A DNA stretch of 64,000 nucleotides, from contig JAESUZ010000479.1 in NCBI GenBank assembly GCA_017311185.1, positions 27,111-91,110 on the forward strand, given 5' to 3'. The stretch comes from Proteles cristata cristata. Taxonomy: Eukaryota > Chordata > Mammalia > Carnivora > Hyaenidae. The notes under the pieces are model-generated. The model was not told the DNA's origin. It saw only the letters and a list, made by a program, of their open reading frames with translations, and ran no database searches. Of the stretch, positions 1 to 11,165 are shown piece by piece (the first letter of the stretch is position 1; each line of letters starts with the position of its first letter). The translations under genes and the position numbers were made by a program.

Positions 1-934
1 CCGGCTCTAGTAGTAGAGCTGTGAGTTTGATGTAAGCAAATGCATTTTGGGATTAGTCTCTTTACAGTTGCTGAAAAATAATTATTTAATGAGAACCTCA
101 AAGGGAAATGTAAACTTCTCTGCAGGGAGGCTGCCGTTTAGCTGGCTCTGGTGAGGCCTTCAGCATGTCTCTTCCACAACTGGGCTGTAGAGTTTTGCTC
201 AGAGCAGACACTGGGTGGAGCATGGCCAGTGTGCTATACATCCATCACACACTCCCGGCATCACAGCTTTCTCTGTCCCTCCATTCTCTGACTGGTATGA
301 GATTGGTGCTTGTTTTCTTTCTGCTGTGGATCTCACCAGCTAATCTGTTATGTCTCTCAGCTAAGCCTGAGGAGCCTCAGAAAAAGTGGCATATGTATGT
401 AATTTATCTCTCCTTTCAAACTGCTTACTCCAACTTTATTGTGGTATAAGTTTCTTAAGAACAATTCCTGTGAAAACCGTCCACTTCTGATGGAATGGTG
501 GCCAAGCCCATTGCTAGTACACTAAGCCTCTTTGTTACCTCCACATGTAATGGGCTTGCTGCTGGGCACAAGCCTGCCCAGACAGACTCTGACCTCAGCC
601 TTTCATATGACTATGAATGACCTTATGAGCAGGAGACATTAGTACTGCCTTGGGGCCTGTGACTTAAGAGATCCAAGAAGGTTCAGTTTTTGCTTGCCAT
701 GAGTGGGACAGAGAGGATGCCTGCCATCCAAACTGAACTATGCAGGGAGTTTGATGGAGCATTCACATGGAAGACTCTAGTTGCCTGAAGGGCCCCGTGG
801 AACACAGACAACTGCTGGCCTGGAAAGCTCACCTCAGATCTGAAAGAAATAATTACAGATGTGTTTGGAGTCACTAGATTGTCATTGGATCTCTTCGTTA
901 CAGTAAGCAAGCTTGGCCAAGCTAACACAGCTTA
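1..934. other. Unique non-coding stretch
   Basis: I see no gene, RNA gene or recognisable repeat here. Frames on both strands are under 100 codons and have no domain-like composition. The base composition is ordinary for mammalian intergenic or intronic DNA. Confidence 0.6.
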
Positions 935-1312
935 CCATGCTAGGTACTGTTCTAGGATCAAACCAATGGGAACTGCCCTCATGGGGATCTCAGACTCCTG
1001 CAGGAGACAGACAGCAAATGACCCAAGTAGTTAGATATGTGCTGAGTTAGATAGGGTTTAGTGTCACAGGGGACCTGGGTGCCAGAAAGGAAGATAAAGG
1101 TGTCAGGGAAAGAATGGCAATTCTAGACCGAGTAGGGGGAAGTCTCACTGGGAAAGAGACTTGCATACACAACTGAAGAACATGAGAGAGCTAGCCATGA
1201 AGAAGACACATTGAAGGAAAGCACCCCAGGGAGACAGAGCAGCCAGTGCAAAGGTCCTGAGTTAGAATGAAGCCTGGCATGGTTGTGAATCTGTGAGGAG
1301 GCCATTGTGCCT
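935..1312 (-). repeat. Ancient LINE-2 (L2) fragment, antisense
   Basis: The run from the 'tactgttctagg' motif through 'ctgccctcatggggatct' to 'agccagtgcaaaggtcctgag' follows the reverse complement of the L2 3' region, in which the 'cctcagggcctttgcac' block is characteristic. It is heavily diverged and carries no open frame. The call rests on recalled consensus; the second half (about 1205-1312) is the more secure part. Confidence 0.6.
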
Positions 1313-1317
1313 TCTGA

Positions 1318-1775
1318 TATAGCAGAGTTGTATCAGCTGTTTGTTTCTATGGAAAAAGTCACCTCAAATCCTAGTGGCTTAAAACTACAATTGATTATTA
1401 GTTTCTAATTCTGTGGTTTGGCAACCTGGATTCAGCTCAGCCAAACAATTTTCCTTTTGGTCTCGTGAAGTGATGGCTCATCAGGAGTGAGGTGGTCTGA
1501 GATGGGGATGGTGCTAGGGACTGGTGCTGGCTGTTGGCCAGGTGGTCTCACACGTTCGATGAAGCTAGCTCAGGCTTCTTGACACAGATGTGGCCAGCAG
1601 CAGGAGGAGCTAGCTCTCCAAGCACACCTCCAAAGTCCCCCACACTCTGTTTGCCACTTTGCAATTGTCACACACAGGCCAGTACAAACTCAAGGGATGA
1701 AGAAGTAAGTTGCACTTCTTATTGGGAGGAGTGGCCAAGTCACACTGCAAGGGTCATTTTGGTAGGGTGGGACAG
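1318..1775 (-). repeat. Possible ERVL-MaLR-like LTR remnant, antisense
   Basis: The stretch opens with a motif of the 'cctagtggcttaaaac' kind and closes with 'attgggaggagtggccaa', both common in old mammalian LTR remnants read in reverse. It is too diverged to name the subfamily, and no terminal TG...CA or TSD could be fixed. Confidence 0.45.
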
Positions 1776-2065
1776 ATCACTGTGGCCACCTTTAAGCCTG
1801 TCTACTTAGAGAGTAAATGAGAGTAAGGTTAGAAGTGCTGGGGCCCATTCATTTGGAACTCACAGGTGCTAGTCACCTTGTTAAGGTTACTTCCTCAGGT
1901 TTTGGCCAGCTATATTAGAAAATAATCAAATAGATCACCTGGGTGAGTATTATATAACTAGTAGCAAGGCAGAACACTAACCATTACTAAATGTAAAACC
2001 CGTATTTAGGTCTCACTGGCACTGGGCAGAGCAGCACAACAGGGCGAGGACATCCACGCCTACAG

Positions 2066-2154
2066 GGGTAAAGTGACTTTCCCAAGATGCCATAAACAGC
2101 GGAGCGGGGTTTCCACCCATGCTTGCAGACTGAGCCTCTCACTGTGACCCTCTG
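2066..2154 (-). repeat. MIR SINE fragment, antisense
   Basis: The 'aaagtgactttcccaaga' block followed by a 'gcggggtttccaccca' block matches the reverse complement of the MIR core and tRNA-like head. It is short and diverged, typical of this very old family. Confidence 0.5.
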
Positions 2155-2865
2155 TGGCCACTGAGATCCTTGCCATGGCCCAGAGCTACCAGGAGATGTA
2201 AAGTCAGAGGTATCGCCCTGGGAATACTCCCCGCTTCCTTACTTTTGGTCGGGGAGAAAGGAACTACTTAAAATAACCAGAGAGAGAATCTAGAGGAAGA
2301 GCCAGAGAGGCAGCTCCCCAGTGTTTTTACTAATATGGACTTTCTTGGTCTTGAGGAAGTACTTTGTTTCAAAAATAGCTGGTGCTTTTCCAAGAGGAGA
2401 CTTGGAACTGTTAGCCATTCACCTCATGCCTAAGATGCATTGCTCCTGAAGGCTGGGAAGGAGGCGGGCCACCATCCCTGAGCCTGCAGGAGGGAGGAGG
2501 CCCGCTAGCCTCCGGAACTGCCCGGACAGGGTTTCCTCATTCCTGCTGGTGCCCAGATATTTATGCCTGGAGGTAGAGGGGACAAAGAGCCCAGCAGGAA
2601 GGGAGGGTCTCCCCCTCTTTCTTTGCTTAAGTTGGAAATGTTAGTGTTGAGCAAGCATCCGAAAACACAGCCGAGGTGACTGGACAAGTTGGTTAAGGAT
2701 AACGATTTGTCTTAAGAACAAATTTTGAGCTTGATTAACTGGAATTTACTAGCATTTATAATCAGGGACTCTTCTTTTAACAGGTAGAAGGTTGGAGGTG
2801 GAGGATGGACACCAGGAAATTTGCAGTGAAAATCTACGTCTTGCTTTTAAGAATGAGTTAAAGTT
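2155..2865. other. Unique non-coding stretch
   Basis: No gene or recognisable repeat is seen. A GC-richer patch lies around 2450-2600 but has few CpG and no supported frame. Confidence 0.5.
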
Positions 2866-3250
2866 ATTAAGTCCTTACTGTAGGCTAGACATTGTTCTTA
2901 GCGTTTTATTTTTTATTTTTTTTTAATGTTTTATTTATTTCTAGGATAGAGAGACAGCGTGAACAGGGGAGGGTCAGAGAGAGAGGGAGTCACAGAATCT
3001 GAAACAGGCTCCAGGCTCTGAGCTGGCAGTCAGCACAGAGCCCGACGCGGGGCTCGAACCCACGAACCGCGAGATCATGACCTAAGCGAAAGTCGGACGC
3101 TCAACCGACTAAGCCACCCAGGCGCCCCTGTTCTTAGCGTTTTATATGTCTTAAAGCATCTAACCTCATGTGAACCCTATGAGGGAGGCAATATTATTTT
3201 CTCTGTTGTACATTTGAGGAAATCGAGGCTCAGGTGCTTAAGTAAATTGC
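2866..3250 (-). repeat. MIR SINE, antisense, split by a young SINE
   Basis: The flanks of the CAN SINE at 2910-3128 join into one MIR: 'taggctagacattgttctta' before it and 'accctatgagggaggcaata' and 'tttgaggaaatcgaggctca' after it. The MIR is therefore older than the SINE that interrupts it. Confidence 0.8.
2910..3128 (-). mobile_element. Carnivoran tRNA-Lys SINE (SINEC), young subgroup
   Basis: On the minus strand it has the GGGGCGCC head, tRNA-derived A and B boxes (GGTTCGAGCCCC region), a CT-rich segment and an AAATAAA/poly(A) tail, seen here as leading T-rich sequence. An exact 17-bp TSD (tgttcttagcgttttat) flanks it at 2893-2909 and 3129-3145. The clean TSD and intact CpGs mark a recent insertion, into an MIR. 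Confidence 0.97.
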
Positions 3251-3264
3251 TTTAATTTTGCACG

Positions 3265-4262
3265 CAAAGGGGGCTTCAGTTTCCTTTCCAAATGGACTGA
3301 TTGTTTATGTGCTGCATGTATGTGTGCGTGTGTGTACGCTTGCCTGACTGCATGGGTGTGTGTGTGTGTGTGTGTGTGTGTGCATGCACATGTGTGTTTG
3401 ATGTTTTTGGCAAGCATACATGTGCCTGCATAACTCCTGTCAGAATTTAACTCGTTTTCCCATCCTCGGGGGGCCATTTGTCCTTTGACGCTAGTGCTTC
3501 ATTTATCACGTGCCATTTCTTATCAGCCTACGGTCCCTGGAAAGCTATTTCCCTTGGAAGATGGATGTGGACACTGCATTTTGGGTAAAGAGAGTGTTCT
3601 TTTTCCACACGCCTCTCTGCTGAGTGTTTTCAGCAGACGTGGATGTGCTGTGATTTGAGCACCAGGTCCTGCTCTGAGTCTGCTTTGTAAAATGCTTTGA
3701 CTTCCTGGCTCAGGGGAAGATTATTTATATTATTTATGTGGATTATAAAGCAGACTTCTTTCTGCAAAGAGAAGTTAAAGGTGAAGAGTAAAATCTAGAT
3801 ATCTGAGAAATGAACATATATTTGTGTACTTGAGGGTATATGAGCATACTTGTTTACTTTGTATGCTTTATCACATTGTATATTATGCCTTAGACTTGAC
3901 CTCCCTTAGTAGCCAGGAATCATCTTTTTAAAAATAGATCCAAAAAATAATCTGTTGATAACAAAACCTCATCGAGTCAGACTACTTTATGTCACAGAGC
4001 TTGGCTAAAATTTAAGTTGGTGCTTAACAAGGGGAATTATTTGCTTAAAATTAATACGCAAGCAGGGCTTGGGGCTTACACAGAGTATATTGAAGAAAAC
4101 ATCTCTGTGTCCTTCAGTATATATCTTCTATGCAAAATCAATGTGTTCATTACAGCGTAGACTTGATTATTCATTAACATCCTCCAACCTTTTAACAGAT
4201 CAAATTATTTGATGTACAATCATTTGAAAGAACTGATACTAAGGTTGTTTAGAAATTAAATC
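3265..4262. other. Unique stretch containing a GT microsatellite
   Basis: Apart from the GT repeat at 3355-3382 I see no repeat or gene. The minus-strand frame of 79 codons here translates the microsatellite and is not credible as a gene. Confidence 0.55.
3355..3382. repeat. (GT)n microsatellite
   Basis: About 14 uninterrupted GT units, flanked by degenerate TGTG/GCATGCACA sequence on both sides. Likely length-polymorphic. Confidence 0.95.
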
Positions 4263-4263
4263 C

Positions 4264-4471
4264 AGGGTCCCCTGTGTGGCTGAGTTGGTTCAGCGACCAA
4301 CTTCAGCTCATGGCATGATCTCATGGTTCATGGTTTTGAGAACCATGTAGGGCTCTGTGCTGACAGCTCAGAGCCTGGAGCCTGCTTCGAATTCTGTGTC
4401 TGCCTCTCCCTCTGTCCCTCCCTCTCTCACATCCTCTCTCTCTCAAAGATAAAATAAACATTAAAAAATTA
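4264..4471 (+). mobile_element. Older CAN SINE, sense
   Basis: The head is decayed (agggtcccctgtgtggctga) but the body GGGCTCTGTGCTGACAGCTCAGAGCC, given here only by its position around 4350-4376, is intact, followed by a CT-rich block and an A-rich tail at about 4447-4468. Imperfect flanking repeats ('attaaatccag' and 'attataatccag') may be the TSD. CpG sites are mostly lost, so it is older than the 2910 copy. Confidence 0.9.
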
Positions 4472-5094
4472 TTATAATCCAGAGTGTTTACTATTTCAGA
4501 TCTTATCCCTATCTGCTCCATATCCCTATAGGTACCATTCTCACCTTGGAATGCTTATCAGAGTCTGTGTTAATCATTATGTTCTTTATCTGCCTTTCTC
4601 AATAAACCCTGAGATTACTTTTAGTTATTCTAGAGGCCTAGCATATTGCTTCCTGAAGCTGTGGAACTCAGAAGAAGCCTGTGTCTTCTTGGTCCTGGCA
4701 CTTGCTCAGACTTTGCTATTCCTTCTGCCTAGGGGTAACTTCTAGAATAGATTTTATACAATTAGTGTTAATTCTTCTTTCAAGTTTTGGTAGCACTCTC
4801 CATGGAAACAATCTGTGCCTAGAGATTATGTTTTTGGATTGCTTTTAGATACAAATTAGATTTCCTGAATAGTTAAAAGGCTATTCACATTACATACTTC
4901 ATAATGGTAAGTTTGGTAGTTTGTGCTTTTCAAGGAATTGGTCCATTCTAATTGGTCTAATCTAAGTTGTCAAGTTTATGTGTGCAGAATGGTCCATTTT
5001 ACTCATTCGTCACCACCTTGATATCCACAGGATCCATAGTAATATCCTCTGCTGCATTCCTGGTACTGGTTCTCTGTGCCCTCTCTTCTGTGCA

Positions 5095-5153
5095 TGTGTG
5101 TGTGTGTGTGAGAGAGAGAGAGACAGGGACAGAGAGACACAGAGACAGAGAGA
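5095..5153. repeat. (TG)n(AG)n compound microsatellite inside L1
   Basis: Eight TG units lead directly into six AG units and then AGAC-rich sequence. A shorter version in reverse orientation lies at 14562-14597 in the partner L1, so the repeat seed predates their separation and expanded here. Confidence 0.9.
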
Positions 5154-5419
5154 TGTCAGTTTTGTTGATCCTCTCAAAGAAAGGCTTTGCATTTCATTGA
5201 TTTCCTCTATTGTTCTTGTGCTTTTAATCTCCCTGGTTTCTGTTCTCTCTGTAATTTTCCCTCTGCTTGCTCTATGTTGACTTTTCTAGGTTCTCCAGGT
5301 GGAAGCCTAGGTCTCTGACATGAAAATGCTCATCTTCTAATGTCTACATTTAGTGTGGTCTGTTCCCTCCAGCGCTGCTGGGGCCCTGTCGCACGCTTTC
5401 TATAGGTGGCATTTTCATT

Positions 5420-5654
5420 TTTGTTTCCTCTAAAAAAATTTTTTTATGTTTATCTATTTTTGAGAGACAGAGAGAGACAGAGCATGAGTCAGGGAGGGGC
5501 AGAGAGAGAGGGAGACACAGAATCTGAAGCAGGTTCCAGGCTCTGAGCTGTTAGCACAGAGCCCGATGCGGGGCTCAAACCCATGAACTGAACCATGAGA
5601 TTATGACCTGAGCTGAAGTCAGACGCTTAACCTACTGAGCCACCCAGACACCCC
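5420..5654 (-). mobile_element. CAN SINE, antisense
   Basis: Complete element from the GGGG-type head (at 5654) to the T-rich complement of its tail. An exact 19-bp TSD (tataggtggcattttcatt) lies at 5401-5419 and 5655-5673. A short local duplication (gaactgaacc) interrupts the B-box area. It is inserted in the L1 ORF2 fragment. Confidence 0.96.
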
Positions 5655-5885
5655 TATAGGTGGCATTTTCATTCTCATTAAGAGCAATGTATGGTTTATT
5701 TCTCTAACTCCTCTTTGACTGAGGGACATTTAAAAGTGCAGTGGTTAGTTTCTAAGTGTTTGGGGGACATTTTTCCATTTCTGATTTCTCATTTGACTCC
5801 AATGTGGACAACAAACACATCCATATGATTTCAATCCTGTTACATCCGTTGCTTTTGTTTGCTGACCCAGGATACTGTCACATAT

Positions 5886-6355
5886 ATTTTTTTCTATATG
5901 AATTTTTATTTTTTTATTCAACTATAGTTAGCATACAGTGTCTTATTCATTTCAAGTGTACAATACAGTGATTCAACAATCTGTACATTATTCAGTGCTC
6001 ATCAAGATAAGTGTACTTTTTTTTTTTAATTTTATTTTTTGAAGTTTTATTTATTTCTAGGAGAGAGAGAGAGACAGCGTGAGCAGGGGAGGGTCAGAGA
6101 GAGAGGGAGTCACAGACTGAAACAGACTCCAGACTCTGAGCTGGCAGTCAGCACAGAGCCCGACACGGGGCTCGAACCCACGAACCGCGAGATCATGACC
6201 CAAGCGAAAGCCGGACGCTCAACCGACTAAGCCACCCAGGCGCCCCAAGATAAGTGTACTCTTAATCCCCTTCACCTTTTTCATCCATCTCTCCACACAC
6301 CTCCCCTCTGGTAACCATCAGTTTGTTCTCTTTTTTGTTTGTTTTTCTCTCTCTT
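5886..6355 (-). mobile_element. Carnivore-type L1 3' end, antisense, nested in older L1
   Basis: The blocks 'tatagttagcatacagtg', 'tttcaagtgtacaatacag', 'cagtgctcatcaagataag' and 'ctctggtaaccatcagttt' match the reverse complement of a young carnivore L1 3' UTR. L1 ORF2 sequence of the older element resumes on its far side, so it looks like an insertion into that element. The SINE at 6018-6246 is inserted in it in turn. Confidence 0.8.
6018..6246 (-). mobile_element. CAN SINE, young subgroup, antisense
   Basis: Full element with an intact head (cgcccc at 6246), AAAGCCGGAC variant after the A box, and the CCTAGAAATAAA-type tail in complement. An exact 14-bp TSD (aagataagtgtact) lies at 6004-6017 and 6247-6260. 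It is the youngest layer of a three-layer nest: old L1, younger L1 tail, SINE. Confidence 0.97.
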
Positions 6356-7455
6356 GCTCACTTGCTATCTCTTGGCCATTAATGTGGATAGCTCCTTTCT
6401 TTTAATGTTTGCATATTGTCTCTCTTTTCTTTCTACTTACCTAACTCATTTTTGAAACTAGTTTCTTACAGCCAGTATGCAGTGAGGTCATTAAAAAATT
6501 ATTCTGAGAATCTCATTTATACATTTAGATCATTTAATTAATGTGATTGTTGAAATACTAAGGCTTAAGCCTTCCATTTTATTTTGTTTTCTTTTATTCT
6601 GTTTTTCATTTTCCCGTCTCCCATCTTCCTGTAGCTTACTTAAACATATTCCTAGAATTCCAGTTCGAACGTGTCTCTTTGCATCTCTTTTACAGACATG
6701 TGTATATACTCCCCGCAGTCGGCTGGTATAGATATTTCACCAATCTGAGTCAGGTGTGGAAAGTGTGCCTCTCTTTTATATTACCTATTCCTTCTTCTCT
6801 AAAAACATAGTTGTCTTAAATATTCCCTCTTCTCACATTAAAGACATATTGGGAAGTTTTATATTTTTTGCTTCAACTGTCAGGTATAATTTAGAGAACT
6901 CAGTAAGAGAAGGAGAGCATATTGTGTTTTCCCCATTTTTACTTTCTCCTTCTGTTCTGCCTTCATTCTCCTGTCCTGAGGCTCTGATGGCAGTGACACA
7001 AATGTCTCTCTGTGGTATCGACTCAGTCTGCAGGGCCCCTGCAGCCTGGCAAGGGTGAATGTCCAAGCTCCCTCCTCAGCTTCTGGGCTGGGCTGTGATT
7101 TCTCTGTGGCATTTAGATAGAAGGGAGTAGTCATTGTCTAAAAGTTTTCTGTCTTGGTAAGCTGCCCCGTCCCTGGTCCTCACTTGTACCTCCAGGTTCC
7201 CAGGCTCTTCTACTCCAGATCTGAGCCATGGGAAGCAGAAAGAAAACCCAGGGAACTCACAGCACATCGTGTCTCTGGTCCTGAATGCCCAGCTCATCTA
7301 CAGCTTTCTCCCCACCTTCCAGAGTCTTCTTGTGTTTGTTTGATATGTAATGCTTATTAACTTTAGCCGTACTTGGTGGGAGAAAAAGGAAAAAGTACAT
7401 CTGATTCATCCTCCTAAAATAAGGTCTGAAGAGAGGAGACGTCTTCTTTCCCATG
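6356..7455 (-). mobile_element. Old L1, antisense: ORF2 start, inter-ORF region and 5' region
   Basis: From 6380 to about 6560 the complement resembles the 5' part of ORF2. From 6560 to 6920 it resembles the inter-ORF spacer (the block 'tataatttagagaactcagt' at 6887-6906). From about 7130 to 7455 it resembles an old L1 5' untranslated region (for example 'ggctcttctactccagatct'). ORF1 itself appears deleted. It probably belongs with the 4760-5885 piece as one ancestral element. Confidence 0.65.
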
Positions 7456-9889
7456 CCTCAGGTTAGAGAGGGACCCTGCAACCGCGGCCCAGCCTGTCAC
7501 TGCCAGTCACGCTCCCCTGTCTGCCCACCCCTTCCTCTCACAGTGCGAGTGGATTTGGGGTTTTCATTTTTGATTGTTTGGTTTAGCTTGTTGTTTTCTA
7601 AACAAGGGACATGGTGTTTCTGAGAAGTAAGGAATTAATATTTTCCCAGTTTTACAGTGAACTCCCAATTTTCTGAATGAAGCAGAGAGACATTAAGTTA
7701 GTAATTCAACCAAACAATCCTAAATACATCAGGGTAATTAATGTATGATTCAGTCTAGATCCCCTAAACATTAAATAATACATCAGGAAAGAAATACAAA
7801 TAAGTCAAATACTTAAACTGAGCTGCCCTGGGTCTCAGGTCACATGCTTACTGGATCAATGCATCTTGATTCAATATCAATACATATTAGTGAGCGTTAC
7901 AGTTAATCTGTCCAGCACTGTGCCCTGTTGCTGACTCTTTTATTTCTGCCTGGGGGCTCAAGAGCTTGTATAAATGATTATTGAAAGCAGTCAACTCATT
8001 ATCTAACAAGACAAGAAGTCCCCCTCCCCACGTCTCCTTGATGTACAGGTAAGAGAAGCGTTGAAACATATCAGGTGTGTTCTCAGAGAGTCAGTGTCGT
8101 GTCTTACAAAGTATACGTGAACAAGATTTGGAAAAGAATTCAATTTAACCAAGATGTTTTTTGTTTTGAATACTCAAGGTGTTAGGGTCTGCAGAGAGGA
8201 ATTTCTAAAATTTAGGTAAGAATGAGTGCATTCCTCAAGGTAACCAGGATAAAGTCTCCATATAAACACTCCCAGTGCTCTTGTGCTGAGGGAAGTGCAA
8301 GTGAGCCTCAGACAGAAGAGCCCCCCCCACCCCGGCTCTTCAGGTCAGTAGACATAAGGGTCCCCGTGGAAACGGCAGCCCATCGGCTACTTAGGCTTTA
8401 CATCTATGATGCTACCAACAGTTTATCACAAATAGAAAGGGACATGTGGCTCTGGCTGGACTCAGAAGGATTCCTCTTCTGGGTCTTTCCTGTCTCCTGT
8501 TTATCACAGGACATCAGAACTCATCAAAATAAAAGGGGTCCCAAATCTGGCTGGAGGCAGAAGCACACCTGGAATTTTTATGAAATGCACTTTCCTGGGA
8601 GACTTCACAACCATGTATGTTAATCAGACTCTCTGAGCTCAGGAGCTAGGGGACTTTATGTTTCAAAGAGTCCCCAGATACTTCTGATGAGCCAAGAGAA
8701 TGTTGGGAACCACAGTCTCACCTGATTTCTTTATCTTTTAGTTGGCTACCAACAAAGCCTACCGGCGGAAACTGACTCCAGACCCCCAGCCCTGTGTCCC
8801 TTTTAGCACGCTGCCCATGAGGGGTTAATAATCTCATCTGAAGAGGGGGTTGAAGGTGTTTTATTTACAAGCCACAGATGATTAAAGATGTATGCCTGCC
8901 TTATGTCCAAAGCCCATTACTTCATAAAGACATACTCTCTTTTGTGACAGGAATAGGCAGCTCTGGAGCCCTAGGTTCCCAGGGTGGGTCGATTTAAATG
9001 TAAAGCCAAGAAGTCCTCTTTAGACAGGGCCTCGGTTGGTTGCAGAGAGCAGGGTCACTCAGATATGGCCCTGGGGAGAGGAAAAGGTGCGAAACATGTT
9101 GTGAGAACAGCCTTCCCAGGGCTGTCGACATGAATTCTGAATTATGGTTTCCATAGCTAGCTCAGTCTCAAGAAACGCAAAGGCTACTAGGTCGGCTTTT
9201 ATCTGTGTCTACTACCCGGTGGAAGGAGCCCGAAGAAAGTTTGCTTTAAGAAGACCGAGTTGAGTTTCCTAGTCAGGGATGGAGAGAAAGCTGCTTTCTC
9301 TTTTCCTTGCTGGGCTGTGTGGAGTCGTCTCAGGAGCACAGATCCTCATCCAAGCAGGAGAAAGAGGGTGTGTGCTCCGGCCGCCCTGGCTGCTCTCGAG
9401 CAGGGCCTGTGGGCTTGGGCCAGGGGCAGGAATTCCCCACACAGACACGGAGTCTGCAGCCCGAGACAGGAGCGGCGGCTGCACAGAAAGCCACACTGTT
9501 CCGTGCCACCAAGTAAAGCTCGCACAACACACACACACGGCCGCGGAAAAAGGAGTGTTTGAAAGAAGTGTTTTTTTTCCCTAGAATACACAGTGCTCTT
9601 ATTTCCTTAGGGGCGCAGTAAAAATTAGCCATGAATAGGTTGCCAAACGCAGCTACAAGTCAGTAAGGATATTTATCTCCACAGGCTGGGGTTGCTGGGC
9701 CTGGTCGCTGGGACAAACTTTGAATCCTTCTATAAATCATAATGAGAGATTAAAATAAGAAAGCATTTGCTAAACATGCCTGCAAGGAGGCTTTTATGCT
9801 GCTATTTTTTTCCTTACCAGCTGCTGCTTGGAGACTTCACTGGGTTGTGAATCCAACAGAAAATGTGTATTTTGTTTGAGGTGGGAAGC
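7456..9889. other. Mostly unique stretch with a CpG-enriched patch
   Basis: No repeat family is recognised. The 133-codon plus-strand frame at 8222-8623 has no domain, signal sequence or codon periodicity I can recognise, so I do not call it. CpGs are sparse except at 9125-9560, which is described separately. Confidence 0.5.
9125..9560. promoter_or_regulatory. CpG-enriched patch, possible promoter/first-exon area
   Basis: Counting by eye gives 19 CpG dinucleotides in about 435 bases of moderately GC-rich sequence, in a window where CpG outside SINEs is rare. The patch is not a known repeat as far as I can tell. A plus-strand frame starting at 9279 has a good start context (G at -3 and +4) and an N-terminus like a signal peptide (MERKLLSLFLAGLCG). 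No full gene can be followed from it, and its frame runs on only to 9584. Calling it regulatory is inference. Confidence 0.3.
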
Positions 9890-9915
9890 AAAAAAAAAAA
9901 AAAAAAAAAAAAAAA
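9890..9915. repeat. Poly(A) tract, 26 bases
   Basis: An uninterrupted A run not preceded by any recognisable SINE or L1 body. It may be a bare homopolymer or the tail of an unrecognised retrocopy. Confidence 0.95.
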
Positions 9916-10470
9916 CTGTGCCTGCTTGGAGGCTTGGTTTACATGGGTTTTTGAGGTCAAAGACCATTCAATTGGTAAATCTAAGTGCATACATTATAAT
10001 AAGTGTAAGAAAAACAATTTGAAAAACCCAGGAATATATCCCCAGGACATGTGAATACTTAACCAAGGGACATATTGAAATGTATCATTTGTTTTCTATT
10101 TCATTAAAACGTAAGAATCAGTTTTCTTGAAAATCTGTGAAAAAAAAGCCATCAATCATTTAAGAAACCTGTGAAGTCTCCTTGTGAGCACTGTTGGACT
10201 GTGAGAAGCCACAGCTATCAGAGTGCACAGGAGGGAGGCACATTCCCTGGCCTCAGTTCCCAGGTACTTGATTACAGCAGGAGGCAGAACAAAGTACCAG
10301 CGGGGAGCCATCCCTTCCTGAAGTGACTGAGCCTCCAGCCAATACCCACACATGCTTACCTCTGTCTGGGAGCCTCTGTGGGCAACTCCAGGCCTGGATG
10401 CTACCTGTGAACCCAGGGGCTCCTCTCTCTGTCATCATGCCTCAGCCACTCACCGGGGCCAGTGATCAGG
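9916..10470. other. Unique non-coding stretch
   Basis: Nothing recognised. The opposing short frames at 10156-10438 show no coding signal. Confidence 0.5.
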
Positions 10471-10474
10471 CCTC

Positions 10475-10845
10475 AGGCTTGTGTTGTTCTGTCCCCTAGA
10501 AATTCATATATTGAAGTCCCCAGTACCTCAGATGTGACCGTGTTGGGAGACAGGGTCTGTAAAGAGGTAAGGAAAGTAAAATGAGATCACCGGGTGGGCC
10601 TTAATGCAGTATGAATGGTGTCCTTATGAGAAGAGCTGGTGAGGACATAGATACACATGGAGGGAAGACCCAGCGAGGACACAGGGAGAAGGCGGCCATC
10701 TATAAGCCAAGGAGACAGGCCTCAGGAGAAAAGAAAGCTCTGACACCGTGGGCTTCTGGTCTCCAGAACTGTAAGAAAATAACTGCTGTATAAGCCATTC
10801 AATCTACCTGCTTTGCTATGGCAGCCCTCGCAAATTAATGTAGCT
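10475..10845 (+). mobile_element. MLT1-type LTR (ERVL-MaLR), sense
   Basis: Follows the MLT1 LTR order: 'aaattcatatattgaagt', 'tgttgggagacagggtctg', 'tggtgtccttatgagaaga', 'aggacacagggagaaggcgg', 'ctccagaactgtaagaaaat' and 'tatggcagccctcgcaaatt'. It looks like a solo LTR; no internal retroviral sequence flanks it. The 60-codon frame at 10611 is translated LTR. Confidence 0.85.
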
Positions 10846-10914
10846 TCTTATGGTCCCTGACATGTAGTTCCGAGCCATGAGCAGGACAGGTGCTCAAAGT
10901 TGTTAGTCTACCAA

Positions 10915-11165
10915 TCTGCCACATATAATACATAATAACATAAATAATGTAACAACATATATAATAACCTTACATATAATTCATATAGAATTATACAAAC
11001 TAATGCATTAATATATTATATAAATAATGCATAATATTAATATATTATAATTAAGGAATACATTAGTATATCATATAATGTATGTAATTAATTATATTAT
11101 ATATTACATATACACCATAATATTATTATATAATTTTATATGATGTATTATACAATGTTATCTAC
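10915..11165. repeat. AT-rich, ATA/TAT low-complexity block
   Basis: About 250 bases almost entirely of A and T with many short self-complementary words (ataatatat, atatattat, taattatatta). It is not a simple tandem repeat. Such sequence can form hairpins. Confidence 0.85.

Larger units (their letters stand above)
4760..5885 (-). mobile_element. LINE-1 ORF2 fragment, antisense, interrupted by a SINE
   Basis: Read on the minus strand it runs from the end of the endonuclease domain (tatcctgggtcagcaaac region near 5870) into the start of the reverse transcriptase (near 4760). ORF2 is dead: the frame is broken and a GT/GA repeat occupies 5095-5153. It aligns in reverse with 14075-14865 and shares several unusual changes with it (see findings). 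The SINE at 5420-5654 is absent from that partner. Confidence 0.85.

Noticed and set aside
3238..3477. Minus-strand frame with a histidine-threonine run
   Set aside because: The HT run is translation of the GT microsatellite.
8222..8623. 133-codon plus-strand open frame
   Set aside because: No domain, no signal or membrane segment, ordinary composition for random frames, and no support from neighbouring exon-like features.
9269..9632. Several overlapping minus-strand frames over the CpG patch
   Set aside because: High GC lowers stop frequency in all frames; none has a distinct coding signature. Only the plus-strand 9279 start was kept, as a weak finding.
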